A stretch of 57,494 bases of DNA from a virus, in IMG/VR virus record IMGVR_UViG_3300024239_000176, positions 1 to 57,494 of that record; one strand, written 5' to 3'. The notes under the pieces were generated by a model. It saw only the letters and a list, made by a program, of their open reading frames with translations. It did no database searches and was not told the origin of the DNA. Below, piece by piece: positions 14,874 to 21,464 of the stretch; the first letter of the stretch is position 1; each line of letters opens with the position of its first letter. The translations under genes were made by a program, and so were the position numbers.

Positions 14874-15421
14874 TTAAACTCACTCCACTAGAAGACGTTG
14901 TATTTAAACCTTTTCATGGGTTTGCTAATAAAAGAGACGCAGAAAACGTTACCTTTACGAAAGGGGTTACTTACTCCTTTCTAACAGCAGCCCCATTACC
15001 CAATAACACTACAATTTGCCAAGATGAAAGAGGGCACTATTGGGTATTCACCAATAACACTATTCAAATTCTTGATGAAGAGAAACTCACTATGGAAATT
15101 GTCCTCAATCCCCATAACCATCCAGCCTATGTTACCAAGGCTACCAAAGAAGCTATAGGCTGTATCCCTGAAATCATTGAGCGTGCTTACAATGCGTTAA
15201 AAACCGCTAAGCCTGCCAATGGTATTGAGTACTCAGTACTCGAAATTGTGAAGGCCATAGAGAGCATTTACGGTGCCCCATTAGAAAGAAAACCATTATA
15301 TGAAGTACTCAACCAATCCCCTTTGGCTCACTTCAAAATTGGTAATCTATCAGTCTGGCAATATGAAAACAATCGTGTACTGCTGCTAGCCAATAAGCCT
15401 TACATGACTGTTATGCTTTAG
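14870..15421 (+). CDS. hypothetical protein, two-part
   Basis: This 183-residue protein appears to have two parts. Residues 1-75 are beta-rich (HYWVFTNNTIQILDE), resembling a small barrel. Residues 85-183 are more helical and could form a winged-helix-like domain (YSVLEIVKAIESIYG, then a short hairpin ending VLLLANKPY). I cannot name a family. The start at 14870 overlaps the stop of the short upstream frame, and no independent ribosome binding site is obvious, consistent with coupling. It is part of a compact series of middle genes. Confidence 0.65.
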   Translation: MIKLTPLEDVVFKPFHGFANKRDAENVTFTKGVTYSFLTAAPLPNNTTICQDERGHYWVFTNNTIQILDEEKLTMEIVLNPHNHPAYVTKATKEAIGCIPEIIERAYNALKTAKPANGIEYSVLEIVKAIESIYGAPLERKPLYEVLNQSPLAHFKIGNLSVWQYENNRVLLLANKPYMTVML

Positions 15422-15441
15422 CCTAAGCCAAGGGGTGAATC

Positions 15442-15666
15442 ATGAAAGAACTCTTCTTAGGATGCATCCTGATAGTGCTCCTGATGTGCATCAATATCAA
15501 GCATGACCTCTATTCCCTCAACGAAAAAGTCGATGACCTCAAAGGGGATATTGTCTACTGCGAGTGGGATAGAGGTAACCACACTCTACGAGTGATTAAA
15601 GGCACCAAAACTGCTGAACGTGCAAGGAGGCAGATAGGCAAACCAAGTGATAAAGGAGGCTGCTAA
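15442..15666 (+). CDS. small membrane-anchored protein
   Basis: This 74-residue protein has a ribosome binding site AAGGGGTGAATC. It has an N-terminal membrane span (about residues 3-18, LFLGCILIVLLMCIN), a short coiled region (LNEKVDDLKGD), and a basic C-terminus ending in GGC. The span could be an uncleaved signal anchor; a lipoprotein is unlikely because the cysteine at 8 lies inside the hydrophobic core. The end of the gene carries the Shine-Dalgarno of the next one. Function unknown. Confidence 0.6.
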   Translation: MKELFLGCILIVLLMCINIKHDLYSLNEKVDDLKGDIVYCEWDRGNHTLRVIKGTKTAERARRQIGKPSDKGGC

Positions 15667-15667
15667 A

Positions 15668-16939
15668 ATGGCTAATTTCGATTCAGATAAAATACCCTCT
15701 AAGCAAGAATATGCAAAAACAGCTACACAACGCATAAAGGAGGATAGGGAACTAGGGATACTCCCTGACTGGGCGGCACCTAATAAAACCCTTTTTAGTG
15801 ACTCTATATTGAAACATCTACAAGAGCAGATAGGAGAAGATTATGCTGCTTTAGAACGTAGACTTTTGGGAAATTTTGATACTAATCCATTAGTGTCTTC
15901 TTTGCCTACCGTAAGAGCACCGCTGCAATATCATCAACTAAGCAGAGAAGAAGCTTACATAATCCGTAAAGCCCGTGAGCAAGGGTATAATCAATTAATA
16001 AAAGCTAATGAATCATTGGCCTGTAACTACGCCCGTTCAGCAGTAGCCCAATTCACATTTAATACACAACCCAAAACATACGACCAATGGATGGCTTTCA
16101 TTGATAAAGCAGCAAATGAATTAGTATCATTCCTACAAAGTAAGGAATTCACAAAAATGAAATCACCTGCACCCCAAGAGTTTCATCAGTTTATCCATAA
16201 CCTAAATGGAAACACGATTTATGAGTGTATTGAAAATATGCCCATGCTACAGGAAATAATCCCTGTGCTAGGTGTGAACAGAGCAGAGCTACAATTATTT
16301 TATATTTTACTAGCTTCGTGTAGTGTAGGCAGTGGGTTAACTCTTTGTGCAGACAAACCATTAAGGGATGCTTTCCCTTGGTCTAAAAGCCCACAAGGTT
16401 ACGATTACTGGAATGGTGTCTACACCTTAGCACTCACAGGCAGAAATGTGGATAGTGAATCTATTAAAATTACTGCCCCAGAAAGAACAGCTATCTCTGC
16501 TATCAAAGAACAGGATGCTCCCTTTCACCCACTATGCATAAATAACCAACAAACATATGGCCTTAAATCCTATCTATTTAATTACGATAAAGATATGGAT
16601 AACTGCATGTTTGTCACTAAACGAGTTAAAATGGCACTCCATTTTGCATTAGAAAATAACCCTACTGAAGAATGGACAACACTGGAACTCAAAGATGAAA
16701 AGTTAGTAACTGAAGTATTGCCTAGCTTGGCCTTTATTCCAAAAGACCAGTTAGATTGGGAAGAGATTTATACCCGTTACTGGTTCGAATTTATACCTAA
16801 TACAAAACAAGAAGCCAAAAAACCTCAATGGGATATGTATAACCCTACCCCTTCATCCCCATATATTTCTACCGCTATAGCAATTGGGAAAGATTCTCAA
16901 GGAGAAGGGTTTCAGACCATTAATAAGGATATAACCTAA
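15668..16939 (+). CDS. hypothetical 423-residue protein
   Basis: The start is set at ATG 15668, seven bases after GGAGG; a GTG 21 bases upstream has no such site. This is the largest unassigned gene of the middle region. The N-terminal third is helical and charged (EYAKTATQRIKEDRELG). The centre has hydrophobic helices and a cysteine-containing stretch (LLASCSVGSGLTLCAD). The C-terminal part contains WTTLELKDEKL and then a Pro/Ser-rich end. I see no Walker, nuclease or metal-binding motif. The stop overlaps the next start (TAATG). Its size suggests an important role, but none can be assigned. Confidence 0.65.
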   Translation: MANFDSDKIPSKQEYAKTATQRIKEDRELGILPDWAAPNKTLFSDSILKHLQEQIGEDYAALERRLLGNFDTNPLVSSLPTVRAPLQYHQLSREEAYIIRKAREQGYNQLIKANESLACNYARSAVAQFTFNTQPKTYDQWMAFIDKAANELVSFLQSKEFTKMKSPAPQEFHQFIHNLNGNTIYECIENMPMLQEIIPVLGVNRAELQLFYILLASCSVGSGLTLCADKPLRDAFPWSKSPQGYDYWNGVYTLALTGRNVDSESIKITAPERTAISAIKEQDAPFHPLCINNQQTYGLKSYLFNYDKDMDNCMFVTKRVKMALHFALENNPTEEWTTLELKDEKLVTEVLPSLAFIPKDQLDWEEIYTRYWFEFIPNTKQEAKKPQWDMYNPTPSSPYISTAIAIGKDSQGEGFQTINKDIT

Positions 16940-17325
16940 TGAGTAGAGAACTAACTCCTCTGGAAAAGTTCCTACAAAACAACTGGTATCTAACATACAC
17001 CCTAACGGACTTAACCGAAATGGGTGTATTTGGAACCAAGAACCAAGTACGGTACATACTTCGTACAAGTGAGGTTGTGCGTAGGCACAAACGAGGTCAC
17101 TATCAATTCTCAGCCCTTGGTTATGGTAACTGCACTACGTTGAAAGACCATATCAAAAAGCTGCTGGTATCAGGACAACAGGTATCAACCAACGCTTTAG
17201 TTAAAGAGTTTGGGATAGCTAGAAGCACCGTACATAGCATTATCTGTAATCTACGGGCTGAGAGATTGAGCATCATTTCAGATACTTGTTACAGCATTAA
17301 AAATGCCCCGAGAAAAAAAGTGTAA
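16939..17325 (+). CDS. winged-helix DNA-binding protein
   Basis: This 128-residue basic protein is probably made of two winged-helix units. The second is clearer: TLKDHIKKLL, STNALVKEFGIARSTVHSII as a helix-turn-helix (about residues 83-102), then NLRAERLSIISDTCYSI as the wing. The first (residues about 18-58) is similar in plan. It is translationally coupled to the upstream gene (TAATG). A role in regulating phage or host transcription is likely; the target is unknown. The downstream sequence (17315-17340) contains an inverted repeat around TAAT that could act as a terminator or operator. Confidence 0.65.
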   Translation: MSRELTPLEKFLQNNWYLTYTLTDLTEMGVFGTKNQVRYILRTSEVVRRHKRGHYQFSALGYGNCTTLKDHIKKLLVSGQQVSTNALVKEFGIARSTVHSIICNLRAERLSIISDTCYSIKNAPRKKV

Positions 17326-17330
17326 TCACT

Positions 17331-17350
17331 TTCTTTTTTTGGTGTCTTTG
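17331..17350 (+). promoter_or_regulatory. candidate phage promoter element
   Basis: TTC and a seven-T tract followed by GGTGTCTTTG repeat the pattern seen at 9634 and 13415. The element lies between two genes, at the end of an inverted repeat (AAAGTG, TAAT, CACTTT; 17317-17332). It could be a middle promoter for the 17353 gene, giving a very short leader, with GGTG also serving as its ribosome binding site. Confidence 0.35.
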
Positions 17351-17352
17351 AC

Positions 17353-17739
17353 ATGAGACTAAACAAAATGAAGAAAGTGATTCTACTGAACAAACATCGT
17401 GATGCTATTCCCCGAGATGCTGTGTACATCGGCAGGGGAACTATTTTAGGAAACCCTTTCAGCCATATTGAAAGTTCCTTTAAGGGCATCACTAAAGTAG
17501 CCTCTAGGAAAGAGGCTTGTGAGGAATATCATAAGCTGTTTCATTCCATCATAGAAGGCAAAAACGATATTCGAAAAGTAACCGTAATGAATCTACTAGA
17601 TAGCTTGGCCGAGAGGCTGGAAGCTGAAGGAGAACTTCACTTGTGTTGTTACTGTGCCCCTAACCAATGCCATGGTGAAACCATTGCAGCCTATTTAGAA
17701 GATAGAGTAAACGGGAAACCGTTATTCAAGGAGCTATAA
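17353..17739 (+). CDS. DUF4326 family protein
   Basis: This 128-residue protein has the DUF4326 signatures: YIGRGTILGNPF near the start (about residues 26-37) and a C-terminal CYCAPNQCHGETIAAYLED, where the CxPxxCHG block is typical of the family. DUF4326 proteins occur widely in phages and are thought to be small nucleotide- or NAD-related binding proteins, though their role is not established. An internal ATG at 17368 is an alternative start; 17353 is preferred because GGTG precedes it at a suitable distance. The stop overlaps the following ATG. A macrodomain gene lies about 2.5 kb downstream. Confidence 0.8.
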   Translation: MRLNKMKKVILLNKHRDAIPRDAVYIGRGTILGNPFSHIESSFKGITKVASRKEACEEYHKLFHSIIEGKNDIRKVTVMNLLDSLAERLEAEGELHLCCYCAPNQCHGETIAAYLEDRVNGKPLFKEL

Positions 17740-18140
17740 TGAATCTCCAAGTAAAAATCATCCTCGATTTGGTTTTTCTTAAATATGACATAAAGCATGT
17801 CAGAATTATTCAATTACCAAAAGGTAATTGGACTCTTCGTAAAAACACTATTTTTGACCCTGCTAAATGGATTACCCAAGTAGAAGGGTTAACTACTAAT
17901 GCTGGACTGGCTTTAGTTAATTCCATGTTGACAAACCCTGCATTCAGTCATGTCATTACTGATAATCTGGATGGGATGCTTATTAAAACGTATGGCAACC
18001 AAACAAAGGTTGCCAAGATTACAGGCATGACTCGAAATACGCTTACTCGTTTCATGCAATTAAATACACCTACTCCACCTGTGATACGTATCAAAGATTC
18101 GATATATGTCTATAAAGGTATTGCTACCGATTTAAATTAA
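17739..18140 (+). CDS. small helix-turn-helix-like protein
   Basis: This 133-residue protein is coupled to the DUF4326 gene (ATAATG overlap) and has AAGGAGCTATA upstream. A helix-turn-helix candidate is KVAKITGMTRNTLTRFMQL (about residues 90-108): an alanine near the start of the first helix, glycine at the turn, and a polar recognition helix. The rest is not recognised. It may be a regulator or a nucleoid-binding protein. A strong terminator follows. Confidence 0.55.
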   Translation: MNLQVKIILDLVFLKYDIKHVRIIQLPKGNWTLRKNTIFDPAKWITQVEGLTTNAGLALVNSMLTNPAFSHVITDNLDGMLIKTYGNQTKVAKITGMTRNTLTRFMQLNTPTPPVIRIKDSIYVYKGIATDLN

Positions 18141-18185
18141 AAATACACTTATTTAAGGGTACTTTGTTGGGAAGCATCTGCCCTA

Positions 18186-18225
18186 AGCCTCTAACGTCTA
18201 TTCCAATTGCCGTTAGGGGCTTTTT
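18186..18225 (+). terminator. rho-independent terminator
   Basis: An 11-bp stem with one G-T pair (AGCCTCTAACG with CGTTAGGGGCT), a 14-base loop and five T close the DUF4326 unit. Confidence 0.85.
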
Positions 18226-18278
18226 CATTATTATGCTATACCATTGTTGGTTATTAATCCTCGCAAAAGGAAAACGTT

Positions 18279-18752
18279 ATGAAAGTGAAATTGAAATTTT
18301 TACCTAACTGCCTAGTCGATGCCGAAACGCACGAACCTTTACCTCTCACCCGAGGTACTGAAGGTTCAGCAGGTATTGACATCCGTGCTGTCATTCCTGA
18401 AGGGTATGTTACTCTCGAACCTAACACCCCTCCTCTGCTCATCGAAACAGGCATTGCCATCCATATCCAAGACCCTGAAGTCTGTGCCGTGTTAATCCCA
18501 CGTAGCGGCTTAGGACATAAGCAAGGCTTAGTGCTAGGTAACAGCGTTGGCTTGATTGACTCTGACTACCAAGGCGAAATAAAAGTCAGCCTGATGAACC
18601 GTGGCAGTGTTCAGCAAGTAGTGCATAATGGCGACCGTATTGCCCAACTCTTGTTCTTGCCCGTTATCCCTGTCGAATTCGAAACTGTTGAAGATTTCAA
18701 CGAAGAAACCGAACGTAACGAACAGGGCTTCAATTCTACAGGTACTGTTTAA
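18279..18752 (+). CDS. dut: dUTPase (dUTP diphosphatase)
   Basis: This 157-residue trimeric-type dUTPase hydrolyses dUTP to dUMP and pyrophosphate, which keeps uracil out of phage DNA and feeds dTMP synthesis. All five motifs are visible: I SAGIDIRA (30-37), II PRSGLGHK (74-81), III GNSVGLIDSDYQGEI (87-101) with the catalytic Asp region, IV NGDRIAQLL (117-125), and V GFNSTG (150-155; GFGSTG is commoner). Length is normal. The ribosome binding site is AAAAGGAAAACGTT. It stands as a single gene between two terminators, so it probably has its own promoter in 18226-18265. Its codon usage (many TG-, CGT- and CTG-type codons) is less AT-rich than that of its neighbours. Confidence 0.96.
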   Translation: MKVKLKFLPNCLVDAETHEPLPLTRGTEGSAGIDIRAVIPEGYVTLEPNTPPLLIETGIAIHIQDPEVCAVLIPRSGLGHKQGLVLGNSVGLIDSDYQGEIKVSLMNRGSVQQVVHNGDRIAQLLFLPVIPVEFETVEDFNEETERNEQGFNSTGTV

Positions 18753-18763
18753 CAACCACTTAT

Positions 18764-18798
18764 AAGCCTCTAGGTAACACCACTAGGGGCTTGCTTTT
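18764..18798 (+). terminator. rho-independent terminator
   Basis: A 10-bp stem with one G-T pair (AAGCCTCTAG with CTAGGGGCTT) and GCTTTT follow the dUTPase gene. Confidence 0.75.
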
Positions 18799-18808
18799 AA
18801 GGGACGCT

Positions 18809-19012
18809 ATGCCTGATATAATCGATGCAGCCAGCAGGCAAGAAATGTTTTCTTTGGATACTGCCATTACTAATGCACGTAATAGCACTGCTACCAAATT
18901 ACTCAAAATTGGGGTATGCCATTACTGCTTAGAAAAGGTGGACAAAGACAAACTATTTTGTGATATTGAATGCTCAAATGATTATGAGTTATTGAAGAAA
19001 AGAAAACTCTAA
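18809..19012 (+). CDS. TraR/DksA-like zinc finger protein
   Basis: The start is ATG 18809 with AAGGGACGCT upstream, not the in-frame TTG at 18791 inside the terminator. The 67-residue protein begins MPDIIDAASRQ and continues with LDTAITNARNS, a pattern typical of phage TraR-like proteins. A four-cysteine zinc site follows (Cys37, Cys40, Cys51, Cys55). TraR/DksA proteins enter the secondary channel of host RNA polymerase and change promoter choice. The linker between the cysteine pairs is shorter than usual, so it may be a divergent or truncated member. It is isolated between terminators. Confidence 0.65.
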   Translation: MPDIIDAASRQEMFSLDTAITNARNSTATKLLKIGVCHYCLEKVDKDKLFCDIECSNDYELLKKRKL

Positions 19013-19027
19013 TTTATTAGGTAACAC

Positions 19028-19055
19028 AAAAAGCCTCTACTTAGGGGCTTTTTTT
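19028..19055 (+). terminator. rho-independent terminator
   Basis: A 10-bp stem (AAAAAGCCTC with GGGGCTTTTT, one G-T pair) and seven T. It is the third of three similar terminators (18186, 18764, 19028) that share the words AGCCTCTA and GGGGCTT. Confidence 0.85.
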
Positions 19056-19081
19056 ATTATCGTGTAACAGAGATTCAAGCT

Positions 19082-19624
19082 ATGACCAAGAAAAGAAACA
19101 AAAAATATAACCCTAAGAAGAACTTGAACATTGAGCACAATCTCGAAGTAACCAAGTTTAAGCAGGGGTTCAGAAAGATAGGCATTGCCTGTAACTTGCT
19201 TGATGAAACTAAATCAGGGCTGTTTATGGAACAGGGTGTACCTCCTATGTACAAGAAGGACATCATGCATATGATGTTCAATTGCAAACATTCTTGGACT
19301 ATCTATGCAGGCGTATGCATCAAAGAACCAAACGGCAAGAATAAGCTCAAAAGTATTGATATAGGTGTGTCTGCCCCTGTGGTGTTCAAAGACATAACCA
19401 AGAGCATCCAAGAAGCTCACAGAGACTATCTCTACTCCTTCACACACATAGCCAACCGAATAGTGGGCTATGGATTCGTTGCCTTCATTTCAGATGAACC
19501 TATCGAAGATGAAGCTCTTATGAGAGCGTTCGAACAGATAGGGGGATTTGATGGTGAATTCGTTGGTTATATCAACGAAAAAGGCACTATTGATTTTAAA
19601 CACGTAGCCAGTGATATGGCTTAA
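19082..19624 (+). CDS. hypothetical protein
   Basis: This 180-residue protein has a strongly basic N-terminus (TKKRNKKYNPKKN) and a mixed alpha/beta body with no clear motif. The ribosome binding site is weak. Two regions look structured: a hydrophobic strand run at KHSWTIYAGVCIKEPN, and a helix around EAHRDYLYSFTHIANRIVGYGF. The C-terminal portion is acidic. The basic tail could contact nucleic acid. It is followed by a coupled series of genes. Confidence 0.6.
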   Translation: MTKKRNKKYNPKKNLNIEHNLEVTKFKQGFRKIGIACNLLDETKSGLFMEQGVPPMYKKDIMHMMFNCKHSWTIYAGVCIKEPNGKNKLKSIDIGVSAPVVFKDITKSIQEAHRDYLYSFTHIANRIVGYGFVAFISDEPIEDEALMRAFEQIGGFDGEFVGYINEKGTIDFKHVASDMA

Positions 19625-19643
19625 CCTACCTAAGAGGCAACCC

Positions 19644-20213
19644 ATGAAAAAACCCGTTTCTATTCAACTGATGATGTCAAAGAAGCCTGAGACATACATT
19701 GAAAAACTGACCGCAGTGGAAGCTGTTCTAGCAGGTATCAGTGAGTCATTCCTCGATGACTTCAATGCTGTTACTTTCGCTGTTAATTCCCTCAAAATTC
19801 AAAACATCCCATTGTTATTAAGTGGTATTCCCGATTTCGAAAATATCGAAATCCCCAGCAACCATGAAACAATTAGTGATTTCTTAGCTGAAGCGTTGAC
19901 GTTAGGTGCTATGGACTTAGGTGGAACACCTAAAGACCCCGTGCGTTACCATGCCACAACTCCATTTACCGATGAACAAGTAGCCGCCTATAACGCTGCT
20001 AAACAAGCAGTAAAAGCGTTCTGGCTATCCCAAATCCCACGTTTATTCGATGCCACTCATTTGGATTATCTGACCACCTTCCGTATTGAAATGCTTGCAC
20101 ACGCTGCTGAACAAGCACGCCTAAAAGCTTCTCAAGCATTGGATGGTATTGATACCAACAATGTGGTGCCGTTAACTAACTTAATCTTGCGGGGTTCCAA
20201 TGAAATACATTAA
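19644..20213 (+). CDS. hypothetical protein
   Basis: The start is set at ATG 19644 with AAGAGGCAACCC upstream; the frame opens earlier at a GTG (19611) that overlaps the previous gene. The 189-residue protein is mainly helical, with acidic patches in the middle (SNHETISDFLAEALTLG) and Ala-rich helices near the end (AYNAAKQAVKAFW, AHAAEQARLKASQALDG). No catalytic residues stand out. It overlaps the macrodomain gene by 14 bases, so the two are likely co-translated and may act together. Confidence 0.65.
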   Translation: MKKPVSIQLMMSKKPETYIEKLTAVEAVLAGISESFLDDFNAVTFAVNSLKIQNIPLLLSGIPDFENIEIPSNHETISDFLAEALTLGAMDLGGTPKDPVRYHATTPFTDEQVAAYNAAKQAVKAFWLSQIPRLFDATHLDYLTTFRIEMLAHAAEQARLKASQALDGIDTNNVVPLTNLILRGSNEIH

Positions 20214-20661
20214 TGACTTAATCAACTATGGTGCCAAGCCTGAAAAACAACATGTTATCATGTTTACCGCTAATCGTATTATCCATCCTTCTGGTGTGCT
20301 TATCATGGGTGGGGGCAATGCTTTAGCATGTGCTATGGCCTTGCCAGATACTCCTAAACTATTTGGCCGAAAACTGAAAGCCAAAGTGCAGGATTTAACT
20401 GTGCATAATCTATTCCATCCTCATCCAATGGAAGTGGAAGCAGGTATTGGTGCCATGTTCACTAAAAACCACTACAAAGACCCGAGCGATTTGCCTACGG
20501 TCATCAAAGCTATTGAAGACCTTGCTTCGATAGCCACGAAAGACCCTCATCTTACTTTCCACTTACCCTACCCTGCTATAGGACTAGGCGGACTAACCCG
20601 TGAGGAATTGGATGAGCACGTAGAAAAGCTCCCTGATAACGTGCTGGTCTACGTAGTCTAA
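20200..20661 (+). CDS. macrodomain-like protein
   Basis: This 153-residue protein matches the macrodomain plan: an early strand VIMFTANRIIHPSG, the phosphate-binding loop MGGGNALA (about residues 36-43), and a late strand and loop HLPYPAIGLGGL (121-132). Macrodomains bind or hydrolyse ADP-ribose and its derivatives. In phages they can reverse ADP-ribosylation or handle NAD-derived signals such as those of Thoeris. The start overlaps the upstream gene, with TTGCGGGG as ribosome binding site. A terminator follows. The fold assignment is good; the substrate is unknown. Confidence 0.75.
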   Translation: MKYINDLINYGAKPEKQHVIMFTANRIIHPSGVLIMGGGNALACAMALPDTPKLFGRKLKAKVQDLTVHNLFHPHPMEVEAGIGAMFTKNHYKDPSDLPTVIKAIEDLASIATKDPHLTFHLPYPAIGLGGLTREELDEHVEKLPDNVLVYVV

Positions 20662-20680
20662 CTCCCTCTCTAAACATCTT

Positions 20681-20706
20681 GCCCCTTAATTGGGGCATTT
20701 GTTTTT
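20681..20706 (+). terminator. rho-independent terminator
   Basis: A 5-bp GC stem (GCCCC with GGGGC, 20681-20685 and 20692-20696) and a T-rich tail follow the macrodomain gene. The downstream sequence CTCTTTGGTTTC continues into the leader of the next gene. Confidence 0.7.
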
Positions 20707-20739
20707 CTCTCTTTGGTTTCTAATCAAAGGCGTAACCGT

Positions 20740-21084
20740 ATGAAAGACAGTGAAATTAAAGATTTGAAGGTGTTCGAACACTTCTTAGCAGTACTCGGCA
20801 GACTTCAAAACGAAGTGCCTAAAGAACAGCATGTAAGCATTTTGCTAAACATGTTTGAAACAACCATGGGGTGGGTAGACCTCAACCTGACAGAACAAGA
20901 TAAACGTGCTCTGATTACTGCCATGTATGCAGAAGTCATTACCTATGCCAACAGTTTGCCCGATGTGCTTATTGAAAGCCCTACAGGTGAGCGTTATCCG
21001 CATCTTATCTATAAAGATATGTGCGTGCATGGAACTGCACTGAACAAACCCTGTGTGTTCTGTGACTCCAAAGTACCCTTTTAA
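20740..21084 (+). CDS. hypothetical protein with C-terminal cysteines
   Basis: The start is ATG 20740, with AAAGG upstream; the frame extends back to a TTG at 20713 that has no site. The 114-residue protein has a helical body (residues 1-85). Its short C-terminal tail holds three cysteines (CVHG, then CVFCDS), which may bind a metal. The tail resembles the small cysteine endings of other phage proteins. No family recognised. Confidence 0.6.
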   Translation: MKDSEIKDLKVFEHFLAVLGRLQNEVPKEQHVSILLNMFETTMGWVDLNLTEQDKRALITAMYAEVITYANSLPDVLIESPTGERYPHLIYKDMCVHGTALNKPCVFCDSKVPF

Positions 21085-21120
21085 CTTGGTGCAATTACCA
21101 CTTTACTGAAAGGGGGAATC

Positions 21121-21462
21121 ATGTGTAGACGAACTGACATACTAGACCGCATCCTCAGTAAGGTATCTGAAATAGATACAGGTTTTTCTATTGATGGGAA
21201 AAACAGTCCTTGCTTTATATGGCAAGGGGGAACCTCTGGCAAAGGCAGAGGAGGCGGCTATGGCAGAATATCGATAGATGGCGTTACCTCAGCCGTGCAT
21301 AAGGTAGTAGCTACCCACTATTACGGGTATATCCCTAGTAGTAGGCAAGTTGACCACCTATGTGGGATAAGGAACTGCTGCAATCCTGCTCACCTCGAAG
21401 TTGTAACCCATAAAGAAAACCAAAAGCGAAGAGATATTCGCTTAACCAATTCAGAGAAATAA
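21121..21462 (+). CDS. HNH homing endonuclease
   Basis: This 113-residue protein has the HNH motif: VDHLC (Asp78, His79), CCNPAHLE (Asn88, His91) and the closing VVTHKENQKR. The domain order fits freestanding HNH_3-type homing endonucleases of phages. The strong ribosome binding site GAAAGGGGGAATC precedes it. It inserts two bases before the rIIA-like gene, in front of a conserved pair, which is how mobile endonuclease genes usually appear. It probably cuts a related phage genome near this site. No intron or intein was seen around it. Confidence 0.9.
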   Translation: MCRRTDILDRILSKVSEIDTGFSIDGKNSPCFIWQGGTSGKGRGGGYGRISIDGVTSAVHKVVATHYYGYIPSSRQVDHLCGIRNCCNPAHLEVVTHKENQKRRDIRLTNSEK

Positions 21463-21464
21463 TC

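Noticed and set aside
21092-21462. Group I intron or intein associated with the HNH gene
   Set aside because: The flanking genes are intact and unsplit, and no intron core or intein splice motifs are seen; a freestanding endonuclease fits better.
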